Origin: Candidatus Zhuqueibacterota bacterium
GTDB taxonomy: Bacteria > Zhuqueibacterota > Zhuqueibacteria > Residuimicrobiales > Krinioviventaceae
Reading direction: 5' to 3'
Assembly (NCBI GenBank): GCA_016928775.1
Contig: JAFGKD010000068.1
Span: 1-64,000, forward strand
DNA: 64,000 nucleotides
The notes under the pieces are model-generated. The model saw only the letters and a list, made by a program, of their open reading frames with translations, did no database searches and was not told where the DNA came from. Each line of letters begins with the position of its first letter. Positions within the stretch are counted from its first letter, which is position 1. The translations under genes and the position numbers were made by a program. Positions 47,801-55,803 of this stretch are shown here, in pieces.

Positions 47801-47871
47801 TTTTGACGTAAAAGCGCATAGTCCTGGCTGGGCAAGATTTTCTCAAGTTTGTCTATAAATTCAGTTTGCAT
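44839..47871 (-). CDS. eCIS baseplate protein (Afp12-like)
   Basis: The 1010-residue protein opens with 'YITELGQAIWTDHNTHDPGI' and 'TILELLCYALSDLGYRT', the pattern of contractile-tail baseplate wedge proteins that share the gpJ/gp6-like start. The body is mixed alpha/beta, with a late 'CEGFFLVEHLLIRPRSIGD' segment typical of the second large baseplate component in Bacteroidota-type loci. It should form the baseplate wedge around the spike with the 1220-residue protein encoded upstream, whose gene it overlaps by 19 bases. It is cytoplasmic until particle release. Confidence 0.75.
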   Translation of the reverse strand: MQTEFIDKLEKILPSQDYALLRQKGIEYITELGQAIWTDHNTHDPGITILELLCYALSDLGYRTAFPIKDILAEINNDEPEKLSSFFTARNILTCNPVTLNDFRRLLIDIPGVKNAWLRLVEKPDPQLYIHCDQKRLTLEEDKEAKQEEIDIQGLYDIQLEFEEDVLLGEFNQTKYRMNVISANREFSLEIYLPSWDKFVTKVASISAFQFAEFPLAADANSYIRSAPLLYQKKGSLTFQDSGETYKVVSSSRFSTTAITTAIHEALGGALDLLDHYHKSMVKIASIFESVKQICHEHRNLCEDFNRISGLDLEEIGVCADIEVTSDADLEDVLAHVYFEINRFLAPRVNFYTIKELVQSGYTTEQIFDGPKLIHGFITEDELEKSVFHKVIHVSDIIQMIMDIPGVLAVKKIVLSSFYHGEIKQSGESWCLPIGDFHATRLSIERCKMTFFKGLIPYFAREDETLDRYSELLSLERYNRLAAREYDLAIPYGENRHLTSYYSIQHELPETYGIGEAGLPRSVSPLRKAQARQLKAYLLFFDQILANYLSQLGHVRELFSLDPTIAKTYFSQALYPIPDVSDGNVPNIGTLLLEFVQSLDLEQPNIDLDDPASFRSQWQAFLQEKKTQFSEAYKKLDPLIEDEKTYHRRKNGLLDHLLARFAEKFTDYVLLMYTLDQKRAPAELIRDKLKFLQDYPEISSGRGKAFNYKQEKTWDTENVSGLQKRVARLLGIESFARRTLSYCNVEIFPHPDPAHAGKYLFRIFDEYKHDLLFSKKKYNSKEKAQEAVEAALQAVLEKARWHVKKDFDKRYSLFVNDEHGAKFLIGDKKYETKQDAENAVTLLLEYFRKNTMCEGFFLVEHLLIRPRSIGDDLLKICVRNDCSECSGFLDPYSFRITVVIPGWPERFKNFDFRLFFESTIRLEAPAHVHVKICWVDRPSMLKFEEVYRPWLDALANEPFDQSDLTNKQNDLLAVLDTLKSIYPETHLHDCREDAGERPILLNKSTLGTIS

Positions 47872-50800
47872 ACCGAATCATTCGCTAGTTGATTGATCCT
47901 GTGACAAGAATTTGAAACAAAAACAGATCGTGCAGTTGTCGGGTGAGTTTCCTCAACTGTCGTTATTTCTGCAGTTATATGTGCAGTTAATTTGCCAAGT
48001 GACTGCAGCATTTTAAAATCACTCACATAATCAACATAAGGACGTTCCTCAACAAAATTCAGCAGAACAGATTTGTGCACACTGCCGCCAAAATCAATAT
48101 CTCGTCCTCCTTCAAATGCCCATGGCGACAGATATTCCTTCAGGTCTTGTTCCAAAATGTTACGATAAAGGTTAAAATCATAGCCGGGCAGAAATTCGAC
48201 TTTGAAATCAAGGGTGATTTTTTCATATAATGGATTTAGGACCTTGAGATTTCTTGCAGCAAAAGGAGACATACGACAACTCAACCATTGACGAATTTCT
48301 TCACGCATATTGATGCTGGCGCGAGGTTCCAGCGCGTTGACGTCAGGCATATTTTTCACGTCAGGAATAACAATAATTGTAATATAACCCGGCGCAAATT
48401 CTGAATCATACATACTCTCCGGATTATTTTTGCCTTCAAAATAGGTGCTGTGATTGATACATTTCACCTTGTATATGGAGGGGAATTGCTCAAGAATGAG
48501 TTTTTCATAATCCCAGATAGCAATCCCGCGATTCTTGTGTCGAAGTCGCTCGCTCACCCGGGTGTAGAAAGCCTGATCTTGTTCCTTTGTTCGGCCAGCA
48601 AAAGACGCATATTTTTGTTCAACTGCTTTAATTTCGGCTTGGGTGACTTTTAGCTTGCTGATGGTGCCGGCCGGTAAACGCTGTGCCAGGAAATTCGGAT
48701 CATTATCGAGATCGATAAAAGAGGCTTGCGCCGCCTGCGCATGAATGGCAACAGTATCACACACTGCATCGGCAAATTCCTGTACGCTGGCGCGAATCCA
48801 GTGACAAGCGGCGGGCAAAACGCTGTTTTCTTTTGTCGCATCTTTTGGGATAGCGAAAGTGACAATGCCGGAGGTCAGCAGACCATTTGTCGTATCTGAC
48901 AATGGTTTGTTGTTCTCAAATTCCTTCCACTCATTATCGCTCAGATATTGCCAATAGACCTGCTGTTTTTCGCGCAACGGATTGGCGCTTCCTTCGCTCA
49001 TTTGAAAAAGCAGCGAAAGATTTTGTGGCGGTTTCAGCTTGTCCAGACCAATAAAGAGCTGACCGGATAACGGGGATGGCTGGTCTTTTATCGTAAAGGG
49101 AGCGAGTAATCTTGCATTTGCACCATTTGCGACTTTTTTTACACCATATGGCAACACATGAAAAAACTGAATTGATGATGTCGTCTCGGAGGGGAACGAA
49201 CGGCTTTCTCCCGCTAAATATTGCAATGTGATCTGTTCGATTTGTGGCGTGTAAGGCTCATTCGGGATTAATGCTGCCTTTGCGGGGATGGGGTCTTTTG
49301 CATAAGCAATAACAGCCTTTGTATACACGTCACGAAAACTGGCATGCCCAAATGCTTTTGGGGGTTCCGAGAGCTGCAAACGAAGGAATCCGCGTCCGAG
49401 TCCCATTTTATACTCAGTCAAGTCTGGCGGCAGCACTTCGCTTTGAGCTTGTGCAACTCCGGCTAAATCTGTATGGAAAAGAGTAACCTTTGTCGCTTGT
49501 GCATCGGTAGCATCAAAAAGGGGACGAGGATCCCCTAAATTTCTCCAGGATTTATTCGACAAGAGACTGTATTGCGCCTTGAACGTCGTGTTGTTGATAG
49601 TGCCATACCCATAATCGTGATAATAGTCAGCCAGATTGCTGCTCGGGATATCTTTCCATTTTGTATATATTTTAAGCCATGACAATGGTTTCTGAAAAAT
49701 CTCGCGACTGCCGATATAAAAGCTTGAATTTATGCCCGGTTGTGGGCCAAAGGGGAGAAATGGCTTGTTGGCATCCATAACGCTGATATCATTTTGCACA
49801 ATCAAATTCTGAACACTACCAACAAACGTCCAAACCTCTATTTTACTAATAGTCGCATTTTTCAGACACGTGTAAACGCGAGATTCCTTGTTTTTTTCGT
49901 TGAGGGTTATTTTAAGCACCGGATAAGTCGTGCTCAACCGAGAATTCAGCACCTCCGCGTTGTGCTCGGTGACAGGTTCAAACTGGTCATTCAAGGATAA
50001 GCCAATGGTCAACTGATTTGCTGTCATGGAAACATTGGCTATATTTGCCGGCAGCCACTCTTTTTCCCCGCTCAGCCAGGCATTCAAATCAGCGGGCTTT
50101 AGCGGGTAGCTGTGATCAAAAAGTGAGCCGATGAAAGAAACCTGAATAAATCGAGTTCCCTCGCCGAGTAAAAGAAGCGGTGACGCAATAGCAAAGCCAA
50201 TCTCGGCGAGCGGAATATGATGAACAGACAGAGGGGTTCCTTCTTCATCAAACTTTTTGGCGCCAAGCGTTTGCCATCCTGTTTCATCGTTTGCAAACTC
50301 GCCACCTTGCCCATCACTCGAGTTTGCTATGGGTGCGGCATACACTTTTTCAAAACTCGTGCCATCTGGCTCATTTAATTTGTCAATAAATATCGTTTTG
50401 AGTTCACTGACCGTCGCTGAATTGAGCGCCGTCTGCTGGTCAATTTGATAAAATACCTCTTTGCCGGTAGCATCTTTGCCAGCCTTGAGCAGCGTGTCTT
50501 TTTTCAGCAGACAAGAATCAACGTACTTGGCCAATTCAAATATTAGATTGACTTTATTGGGTTCTGCCTCCTTTTTGACAAGCTGCAGTACATTTTGATA
50601 ATAAAAATCCAAATGTCTCTGGGTTAATGTATTCAGATGTTCCTGCACAATCTGAAACAGCTGTAAAAAAGCCAGAAACAGCGCCATATGCGGCTCATGC
50701 TGCGACCATTCTTTGACGGTTTCATCCAAAAATTCTGGTGCCTGTTGCACAATTTGTTGCTGCGCACCATAAAATATCTCAAGGAAAGGAATGAGTTTTC

Positions 50801-51515
50801 GCAGGGCTGTCCTGAGGTCATTTTGATCAGTGATATCTCCATCAAAAAATTCCGGATCGGCTGTGAGCGAATCAACATAACTTTTCCAGTTCGATGTACC
50901 TGCGTGCTCCGGTATCCAGATTCGATGAAACGATCTATCCAGAATTATGTGCGGGATTTCAAAATGATCCTCACAATCGCCAATATTTTTTATCTCCTCC
51001 CTGACGAGTCCTGTTGCAGCAGCGTGTTTGTAAAAACAAAGTATACGTTCAAGGTTTTTGACTAATTGTGAAGCAATAATCCGTTCGAGTTCATCATACA
51101 GACGCAGACCTGCAACCGACTTTGCGAACCACGATCCCATTTCAAACGCAGCTGTAAATATCATCGCAAAACAAAGTGTTATCGCATTGAGAATCTCATC
51201 AGCATGGGTATTATATTTATCAATTTGAATGAGGGAGACCAAACATGTTTTAAAGGGATTCAGATCTTTCTTTGTTATCTGTGCCACAATTGTAGAAATA
51301 TCGTTTTCAATAAATGACTGCCAATCGCCGGCTGCCTTGTTTGCGGAATCATAATATTGGAGTTCGCGCGCATACCGTTGTGCGAAACAGATCATATCAG
51401 CCATTGACCGATCGTCAATTTTGGCATTCTCCGGTTTCAGTGCTTCGATCAACCGTTGGCGCTGACTCGAGCCATCGCGAACGAGTGGATTTTTAACATC
51501 ACAAATTGATATCAT
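47853..51515 (-). CDS. eCIS baseplate J-like protein (Afp11-like)
   Basis: The 1220-residue protein has an N-terminal helical part ('MADMICFAQRYARELQYYD') and a C-terminal gpJ/gp47-like region, recognisable by 'GIAIWDYEKLILEQFPSIYK', 'PGYITIIVIPDVK' and 'DFGGSVHKSVLLNFVEERPY'. In contractile tails this protein forms the wedge connected to the sheath and to gp25. Its start codon overlaps the gp25-like gene stop by four bases, and its end overlaps the next baseplate gene by 19 bases, so translation is tightly coupled. Confidence 0.8.
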   Translation of the reverse strand: MISICDVKNPLVRDGSSQRQRLIEALKPENAKIDDRSMADMICFAQRYARELQYYDSANKAAGDWQSFIENDISTIVAQITKKDLNPFKTCLVSLIQIDKYNTHADEILNAITLCFAMIFTAAFEMGSWFAKSVAGLRLYDELERIIASQLVKNLERILCFYKHAAATGLVREEIKNIGDCEDHFEIPHIILDRSFHRIWIPEHAGTSNWKSYVDSLTADPEFFDGDITDQNDLRTALRKLIPFLEIFYGAQQQIVQQAPEFLDETVKEWSQHEPHMALFLAFLQLFQIVQEHLNTLTQRHLDFYYQNVLQLVKKEAEPNKVNLIFELAKYVDSCLLKKDTLLKAGKDATGKEVFYQIDQQTALNSATVSELKTIFIDKLNEPDGTSFEKVYAAPIANSSDGQGGEFANDETGWQTLGAKKFDEEGTPLSVHHIPLAEIGFAIASPLLLLGEGTRFIQVSFIGSLFDHSYPLKPADLNAWLSGEKEWLPANIANVSMTANQLTIGLSLNDQFEPVTEHNAEVLNSRLSTTYPVLKITLNEKNKESRVYTCLKNATISKIEVWTFVGSVQNLIVQNDISVMDANKPFLPFGPQPGINSSFYIGSREIFQKPLSWLKIYTKWKDIPSSNLADYYHDYGYGTINNTTFKAQYSLLSNKSWRNLGDPRPLFDATDAQATKVTLFHTDLAGVAQAQSEVLPPDLTEYKMGLGRGFLRLQLSEPPKAFGHASFRDVYTKAVIAYAKDPIPAKAALIPNEPYTPQIEQITLQYLAGESRSFPSETTSSIQFFHVLPYGVKKVANGANARLLAPFTIKDQPSPLSGQLFIGLDKLKPPQNLSLLFQMSEGSANPLREKQQVYWQYLSDNEWKEFENNKPLSDTTNGLLTSGIVTFAIPKDATKENSVLPAACHWIRASVQEFADAVCDTVAIHAQAAQASFIDLDNDPNFLAQRLPAGTISKLKVTQAEIKAVEQKYASFAGRTKEQDQAFYTRVSERLRHKNRGIAIWDYEKLILEQFPSIYKVKCINHSTYFEGKNNPESMYDSEFAPGYITIIVIPDVKNMPDVNALEPRASINMREEIRQWLSCRMSPFAARNLKVLNPLYEKITLDFKVEFLPGYDFNLYRNILEQDLKEYLSPWAFEGGRDIDFGGSVHKSVLLNFVEERPYVDYVSDFKMLQSLGKLTAHITAEITTVEETHPTTARSVFVSNSCHRINQLANDSVCKLNL

Positions 51516-51925
51516 TGATTCTTCTTGATTCCTTCCTGTAGATAAAAAGGATAGACGTAATTATAGCGCGTGTTGGTTGTGGTAACGGTATATTCTAGCT
51601 TTATATCCAGTCGGCCTTTTGTATGATCGACCGCCAAAACCACATCATCCAGTTTAATTCGGGCTTCATGATACAAGATTGCATTTTTGATCAAATCCTT
51701 GATATAGGCTTGTTGTGCGACGTCGAGCGGCTCGAAGAGAAATTCTCTCAAATTGCAGCCGTATTGTGGTCGCATGATTCGCTCACCCAGACTGGTTGAC
51801 AACAAAATCTCCAGGCTCTGATTGATATCATCAACATCGGAAACGGTTCGCACAGTGCGAGAACTATTATTGAATGTTGGTGGAAAGCTCCATCCTGTAC
51901 CAAGAAAAGAAATCTTTTGTGGCAT
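51512..51925 (-). CDS. GPW/gp25-family baseplate wedge protein
   Basis: The 137-residue protein shows the gp25 family marks: 'FLGTGWSFPPTFN', 'INQSLEILLSTSLGERIMRP' and 'YGCNLREFLFEPLD'. The EIL..LSTSLGER segment is the conserved gp25 core, which nucleates sheath polymerisation at the baseplate. Its length is typical. It lies five bases after the PAAR gene and overlaps the next gene by four bases. Confidence 0.92.
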   Translation of the reverse strand: MPQKISFLGTGWSFPPTFNNSSRTVRTVSDVDDINQSLEILLSTSLGERIMRPQYGCNLREFLFEPLDVAQQAYIKDLIKNAILYHEARIKLDDVVLAVDHTKGRLDIKLEYTVTTTNTRYNYVYPFYLQEGIKKNQ

Positions 51926-51930
51926 AATAT

Positions 51931-52209
51931 TTATCCTATCATCACGGTCGGCTCACCAACAGCAGCGGATGCGCCGCACAAACATGTATCTCCAACGCGA
52001 AGCGCTGGTTTCTTTCCGATCAGCACGGTCGTACTGCCCATCGGAAACGGGCTCGCCGTCGGAACATGCCCCGGAGGGGGAATAACGCACACATGCGTAT
52101 CCGTTGCAACGGCTGCCGGCATACCGCCAATTAAAACAGTCGCCTCACCCGGGCCTATAATTGTGCCGCCGTGATTTGTGACATCTCCAACTCGAGCTGC
52201 TGCTGGCAT
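51931..52209 (-). CDS. PAAR-domain spike tip protein
   Basis: The 92-residue protein is a full PAAR domain: 'MPAAARVGDVTNHGGTI' with H13, 'TDTHVCVIPPPGH' with H39 and C41, and 'RVGDTCLCG' with C76 and C78. Such His/Cys residues bind one metal ion and build the sharp cone that caps the VgrG spike. It follows VgrG by 23 bases. No C-terminal toxin extension is present, so it is a simple tip. Confidence 0.93.
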   Translation of the reverse strand: MPAAARVGDVTNHGGTIIGPGEATVLIGGMPAAVATDTHVCVIPPPGHVPTASPFPMGSTTVLIGKKPALRVGDTCLCGASAAVGEPTVMIG

Positions 52210-52232
52210 TTTATTCTCTCGTTCGATACTGA

Positions 52233-53981
52233 CTAGTTTATTTGCACAAGCGATCCTTTGACCACCGCTGTAGCACCGGTTGAGAGTTCAGCGCCGCTGG
52301 AACCCTCGGCCTTAAACTGCCCACCAGCTTTGATCTCCACATCTGTTCCCTCAAGTGCGATATTTCCGCTGGCTTTTATGGTTATATCAGCGCCGCTTTC
52401 CAGGGTCATGCCGTCGGAATTCAGCGTCATGATATTATTATTCTCATCCTGCAAGACAATGCTTCCTTCATCATCGCTGACTTTGATCGTATTGCCATTG
52501 GGAGTCTCCAGAGTAAAGCTGGACTCTTCATCATTAAAAATCATCTTTATCCCGCTGCGCGTCACAAAACCTTTTTCATGATTGTCATCGCTGGCTTCGA
52601 GAGGAGCGGGTTTGGCGCTGCTGTTGAGCATGCCAAGAACGATGGGATCACGGGGATCGTCATTTATGAAACCCAAAATGACTTCATCGCCAATCTCCGG
52701 GCGAAAAAAAGAACCCCGATTATTCCCGGCATCCAGCGTTGACACGCGCGCCCAGATTCCATCATGTGCCGGATCAACGACGGGCATTTTGACAAGGATA
52801 CGATGCTCACCGTCAGGATCTTCCTGCAATTGGCTGACAACACCTATTTGAAGACCGTGCACGGCTGCCAACAAGCCGGCTGCCGGCTCATCCATTATTT
52901 CCACCTGACGGGTAAACCACTTTTCGGACAAGCCGAACTGGATATCCGTTTCCCAATTCTTTTGGGTAATTTTATGGCGAACGGCCGTGACAAAAGCAGA
53001 TCCGTTAAATCGTTCACCAACACCACCCAGGGCCAGCATATGGCCGGGCTTGATGTCGCCAAAGCCCTGACACTTGACGCGCCCGATTATCTTGGCTAAA
53101 TGCCCGCGCAGCATTTTGGCGTCCGCCCAGGCTTTTATTTCCTGATCATTGATTTGCCCACTGTGCTGTAAAACAAAGCCAGCCTCTCCAGTAACCGCAG
53201 ACAAGTCCTGTGCCCCCAGGTTACCCTGCTCGCCAAAGTTTGGCGTATCACTCGACTCTTCAATCATTTCTTGCGACGCAAAATCCCAGGATTTACTTGT
53301 AATAGAAGAATAGTGATGACGCGCATCCATTTCGGCTTCAAGCTCCAGGATTGATGAACCATATAACAAATTCAACACAGGTTCTTGCGAGGTATCCGGG
53401 GCTTTGACACTCACCTTGCCATCATCCACGAGCACAAGCTTGCCATTGACTTCAGCCCGCGAAACAATAAAATCCCAATCACTTGCATAATATTGCAGCA
53501 TCTCTTGATGTTCTACGGCTGTTTGTTCGACATCGCTCTCGACGTCGTAGGCACTCAAGATCTCCTCGATGATATCACTATCTTTCGGTCCATCGAAATA
53601 GGCATTTTTTCTGACCGTAGTCATTCTTACCGCAGGATCTTTGCATTCAATGACCAGCATGGATGGTGTTTCATTTCTAACTCTCAAAGCGTGCCGGACG
53701 AGAATGCCCTTAAAAATAGTGCTGTCATTGGCATGATAACCTGCCTTGACTTCTATCTCTTTCCCGGGCACAAAATCATCCGAATTGCTCAGGGGGAAAT
53801 CTTCCAATGCAGCGTCACCATCCATCAGCGTAATGAGTGCGGATGGAATCTTGTTGACCGCTTTCAGCGTTGTTATTGACAACAGATTGTATTCCCGGTT
53901 CATCTCCTGGCCATCAATGAGAATTTTCACTGTCGGCAAATCAGCGGGAGCAGGTGTAGGGACTATCCGTTCATCACTCAT
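52233..53981 (-). CDS. VgrG-like spike protein (Afp8-like)
   Basis: The 582-residue protein has the gp27-like hub part (to about 370, 'SALITLMDGDAALEDFPLSN', 'FKGILVRHALRV') and a gp5-type OB-fold with 'IGVVSQLQEDPDGEHRILVK' and 'ARVSTLDAGNNRGSFFRPEI' (the GSFFRPEIGDEV core). The C-terminus is a beta-helix of repeating 'LEGTDVEIKAGG' type strands. It forms the trimeric central spike capped by PAAR. It has no added effector domain. Confidence 0.93.
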   Translation of the reverse strand: MSDERIVPTPAPADLPTVKILIDGQEMNREYNLLSITTLKAVNKIPSALITLMDGDAALEDFPLSNSDDFVPGKEIEVKAGYHANDSTIFKGILVRHALRVRNETPSMLVIECKDPAVRMTTVRKNAYFDGPKDSDIIEEILSAYDVESDVEQTAVEHQEMLQYYASDWDFIVSRAEVNGKLVLVDDGKVSVKAPDTSQEPVLNLLYGSSILELEAEMDARHHYSSITSKSWDFASQEMIEESSDTPNFGEQGNLGAQDLSAVTGEAGFVLQHSGQINDQEIKAWADAKMLRGHLAKIIGRVKCQGFGDIKPGHMLALGGVGERFNGSAFVTAVRHKITQKNWETDIQFGLSEKWFTRQVEIMDEPAAGLLAAVHGLQIGVVSQLQEDPDGEHRILVKMPVVDPAHDGIWARVSTLDAGNNRGSFFRPEIGDEVILGFINDDPRDPIVLGMLNSSAKPAPLEASDDNHEKGFVTRSGIKMIFNDEESSFTLETPNGNTIKVSDDEGSIVLQDENNNIMTLNSDGMTLESGADITIKASGNIALEGTDVEIKAGGQFKAEGSSGAELSTGATAVVKGSLVQIN

Positions 53982-53988
53982 TATACAT

Positions 53989-54651
53989 TCACTTTAGAGG
54001 TGGAAAATTTATTACACTGCCAATCGTCAAGTTTCGAAAATTTGTCAGATTGTTGCTTTTGGCGACTTTGAGATAAAGTGATGCATCGCCATAAATGTGA
54101 TGCGTCATCAAAGGTAAAGTATCTCCTTCCTTAACAATTCGATGATGTGTCAAATCTGGAGAGGTTTTGTTTTCTTCCGCCGTCCGCCGTTCATCATCAA
54201 TGATCTCGGAGAAAGTTGCGGTGATTTTGGCGCGTAAAGGATAACCATCTGAGTTAAATAGAGAATAGCTGATATTGGCGGATTTCAGGATACATTGCGA
54301 AATCAAACTTCCCCACGAGATTTTTAAATACAAAGGCCGATGGATTTCTCCATCGATTCGTGCTGTCAACGTGAGGAAATGATCAATTTGTTTCGGGACG
54401 TTATTCTCCTCGGACGTAACACCTGTGCCATCGAATACAAAATCAAAGGTATAGTCCTTTGGCTTGATACGCTTAAATTGCTGCACACTCCCGGATGTCC
54501 CTCTGCCCTGCGTCGCTTCATATTCAACTTCATACTTTTGACTATAAGAGGCAGGATTAAACATGACAAAAAAATCGGCTTCAGCCACTTTATTGTTGTA
54601 CTGAATGTCCCGAAATCCCTCAATCTTGAATTTTTTCAGCTCACCACTCAT
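53989..54651 (-). CDS. CIS tube-associated LysM protein (Afp7-like)
   Basis: The 220-residue protein has the CIS tube protein pattern 'FFVMFNPASYSQKYEVEYEA' followed by 'YTFDFVFDGTGV', and a C-terminal LysM-like domain (about 168-220, 'HRIVKEGDTLPLMTHHIYGD'). In T4-like tails the LysM protein (gp53-like) joins baseplate and tube. It overlaps nothing and sits three bases after the DUF5908 gene, seven bases before VgrG. Confidence 0.9.
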   Translation of the reverse strand: MSGELKKFKIEGFRDIQYNNKVAEADFFVMFNPASYSQKYEVEYEATQGRGTSGSVQQFKRIKPKDYTFDFVFDGTGVTSEENNVPKQIDHFLTLTARIDGEIHRPLYLKISWGSLISQCILKSANISYSLFNSDGYPLRAKITATFSEIIDDERRTAEENKTSPDLTHHRIVKEGDTLPLMTHHIYGDASLYLKVAKSNNLTNFRNLTIGSVINFPPLK

Positions 54652-54654
54652 GCT

Positions 54655-54819
54655 TTAGCGCTCTTTTTCTCCTTTGAGTATTTCCAGTACCTGTGATACG
54701 CACTCGGAAACGATATCCTCAATATCGGCGGCGGTCGGTTTTGCAGATGGAGTTTCACTCTCTTCACCGCTCTCATCCACACTCACGCTGACAATTAATT
54801 CTCTTATCTCGACAGGCAT
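54655..54819 (-). CDS. DUF5908 mini-protein of the eCIS
   Basis: A 54-residue frame not picked up by a longer-length cutoff. It starts 'MPVEIRELIVSVSVD', the DUF5908 hallmark (MPxEIRELxI), continues with an acidic spacer and ends in an amphipathic helix 'DIVSECVSQVLEILKG'. DUF5908 genes sit between the tube and LysM genes in many Bacteroidota-type eCIS loci; their role is not known. The position is the expected one: after the second tube gene (12 bases) and three bases before the LysM gene. Confidence 0.9.
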   Translation of the reverse strand: MPVEIRELIVSVSVDESGEESETPSAKPTAADIEDIVSECVSQVLEILKGEKER

Positions 54820-54831
54820 GTCATGTACAGG

Positions 54832-55284
54832 CTAATTTTTTTTCACTCTTCGAAAGTATTTGTAGGCCAGCTCGAGTGTTTCAACGATGATCGCATTTTC
54901 CTGCGCCTTGAAATCCGAGACTGACCATTTCACCGGCCATGCGTCAACAAAGCTATAGGCATAGCCGAGTGGCTCATGTTTTTCGTTCAGCAGCGTGACG
55001 TTTACAGTCGTTGTTGAAAAGACAAAATTTTCAATTGCATTTGTGAGCCATTTGATCAACTCTGAATCCGTTAACAGGCCTCGCTTCAGGATTAAGTTCG
55101 AGTATCTCGGACGTTTCGGAAGCCGGTGTGTGAAGCGGTTTTCGCCACCTTCCTCCAGATCTTCAACACCGACTTCTGCACTCAAACCGGAGACCTCCTG
55201 GAACCGAACATCGCTGCTGTCCGAAGCGACATTGCCAAACTCGACTCTGAAATGAAAACCGGCCGGTGGATAATATGCTGGCAT
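54832..55284 (-). CDS. eCIS inner tube protein (second, gp19-like)
   Basis: The 150-residue protein belongs to the T4 gp19-like tube family: 'PPAGFHFRVEFGN', 'VRFQEVSGLSAEV', 'YSNLILKRGLL' and 'KWSVSDFKAQENAIIVETLE'. It differs from the neighbouring tube protein and may form the first ring at the baseplate, like Afp5, or a special segment of the tube. Four bases separate it from the other tube gene. Confidence 0.9.
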   Translation of the reverse strand: MPAYYPPAGFHFRVEFGNVASDSSDVRFQEVSGLSAEVGVEDLEEGGENRFTHRLPKRPRYSNLILKRGLLTDSELIKWLTNAIENFVFSTTTVNVTLLNEKHEPLGYAYSFVDAWPVKWSVSDFKAQENAIIVETLELAYKYFRRVKKN

Positions 55285-55288
55285 CTAA

Positions 55289-55735
55289 TTATCCGTTTTC
55301 AATAGTTAAACCTTCATGCGCCACTTCGATTGACTCTATCGCGACTTCATTTCCTGTCGATTTTAATCCTGGCGCCTCGATTTTCACCGGAAAGGCATTT
55401 TTTGCCTTCCAGGTCATGACAGGATCATGGTTTTCATTCAACAAACTGATGATCAAGTCCCGCCGATCCGCATTGTTATCACCCACTTTGTTCATTTTGA
55501 TGGTGTTGAGCCAGTCAAAAAACTCATTGTCAGCGGGCAGAATGCCGCGTTTCAAAGTGATATTGCCATACTTTGGAATACCGGGCATCTTTATCGCTGA
55601 ATACTCTGGACTGAGACCGTCACGGTACTCGATGACTTGATTTTCGATATTCAAGCCGGACACTTCCGAAAATCCCAGGTTTGTACCACCCCACTGGACT
55701 TGAAAATGAAAAACAGGTAATGGATATTCGGCCAT
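55289..55735 (-). CDS. eCIS inner tube protein (gp19-like, Afp1-like)
   Basis: The 148-residue protein has the tube family pattern 'PVFHFQVQWGGTNLGFSEVS', 'YGNITLKRGIL' and a terminal 'NEVAIESIEVAHEGLTIEN'. It should polymerise as hexamers to make the rigid tube pushed out on sheath contraction. It follows the sheath gene after 68 non-coding bases, a spacing that may hold a separate translation signal for this high-copy component. Confidence 0.92.
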   Translation of the reverse strand: MAEYPLPVFHFQVQWGGTNLGFSEVSGLNIENQVIEYRDGLSPEYSAIKMPGIPKYGNITLKRGILPADNEFFDWLNTIKMNKVGDNNADRRDLIISLLNENHDPVMTWKAKNAFPVKIEAPGLKSTGNEVAIESIEVAHEGLTIENG

Positions 55736-55803
55736 TTTTTCACCTATAATTTAAATCATTGGTTTACAAGCGCTCATTTTAATGTGATTTTACCCAGCAT
55801 AAA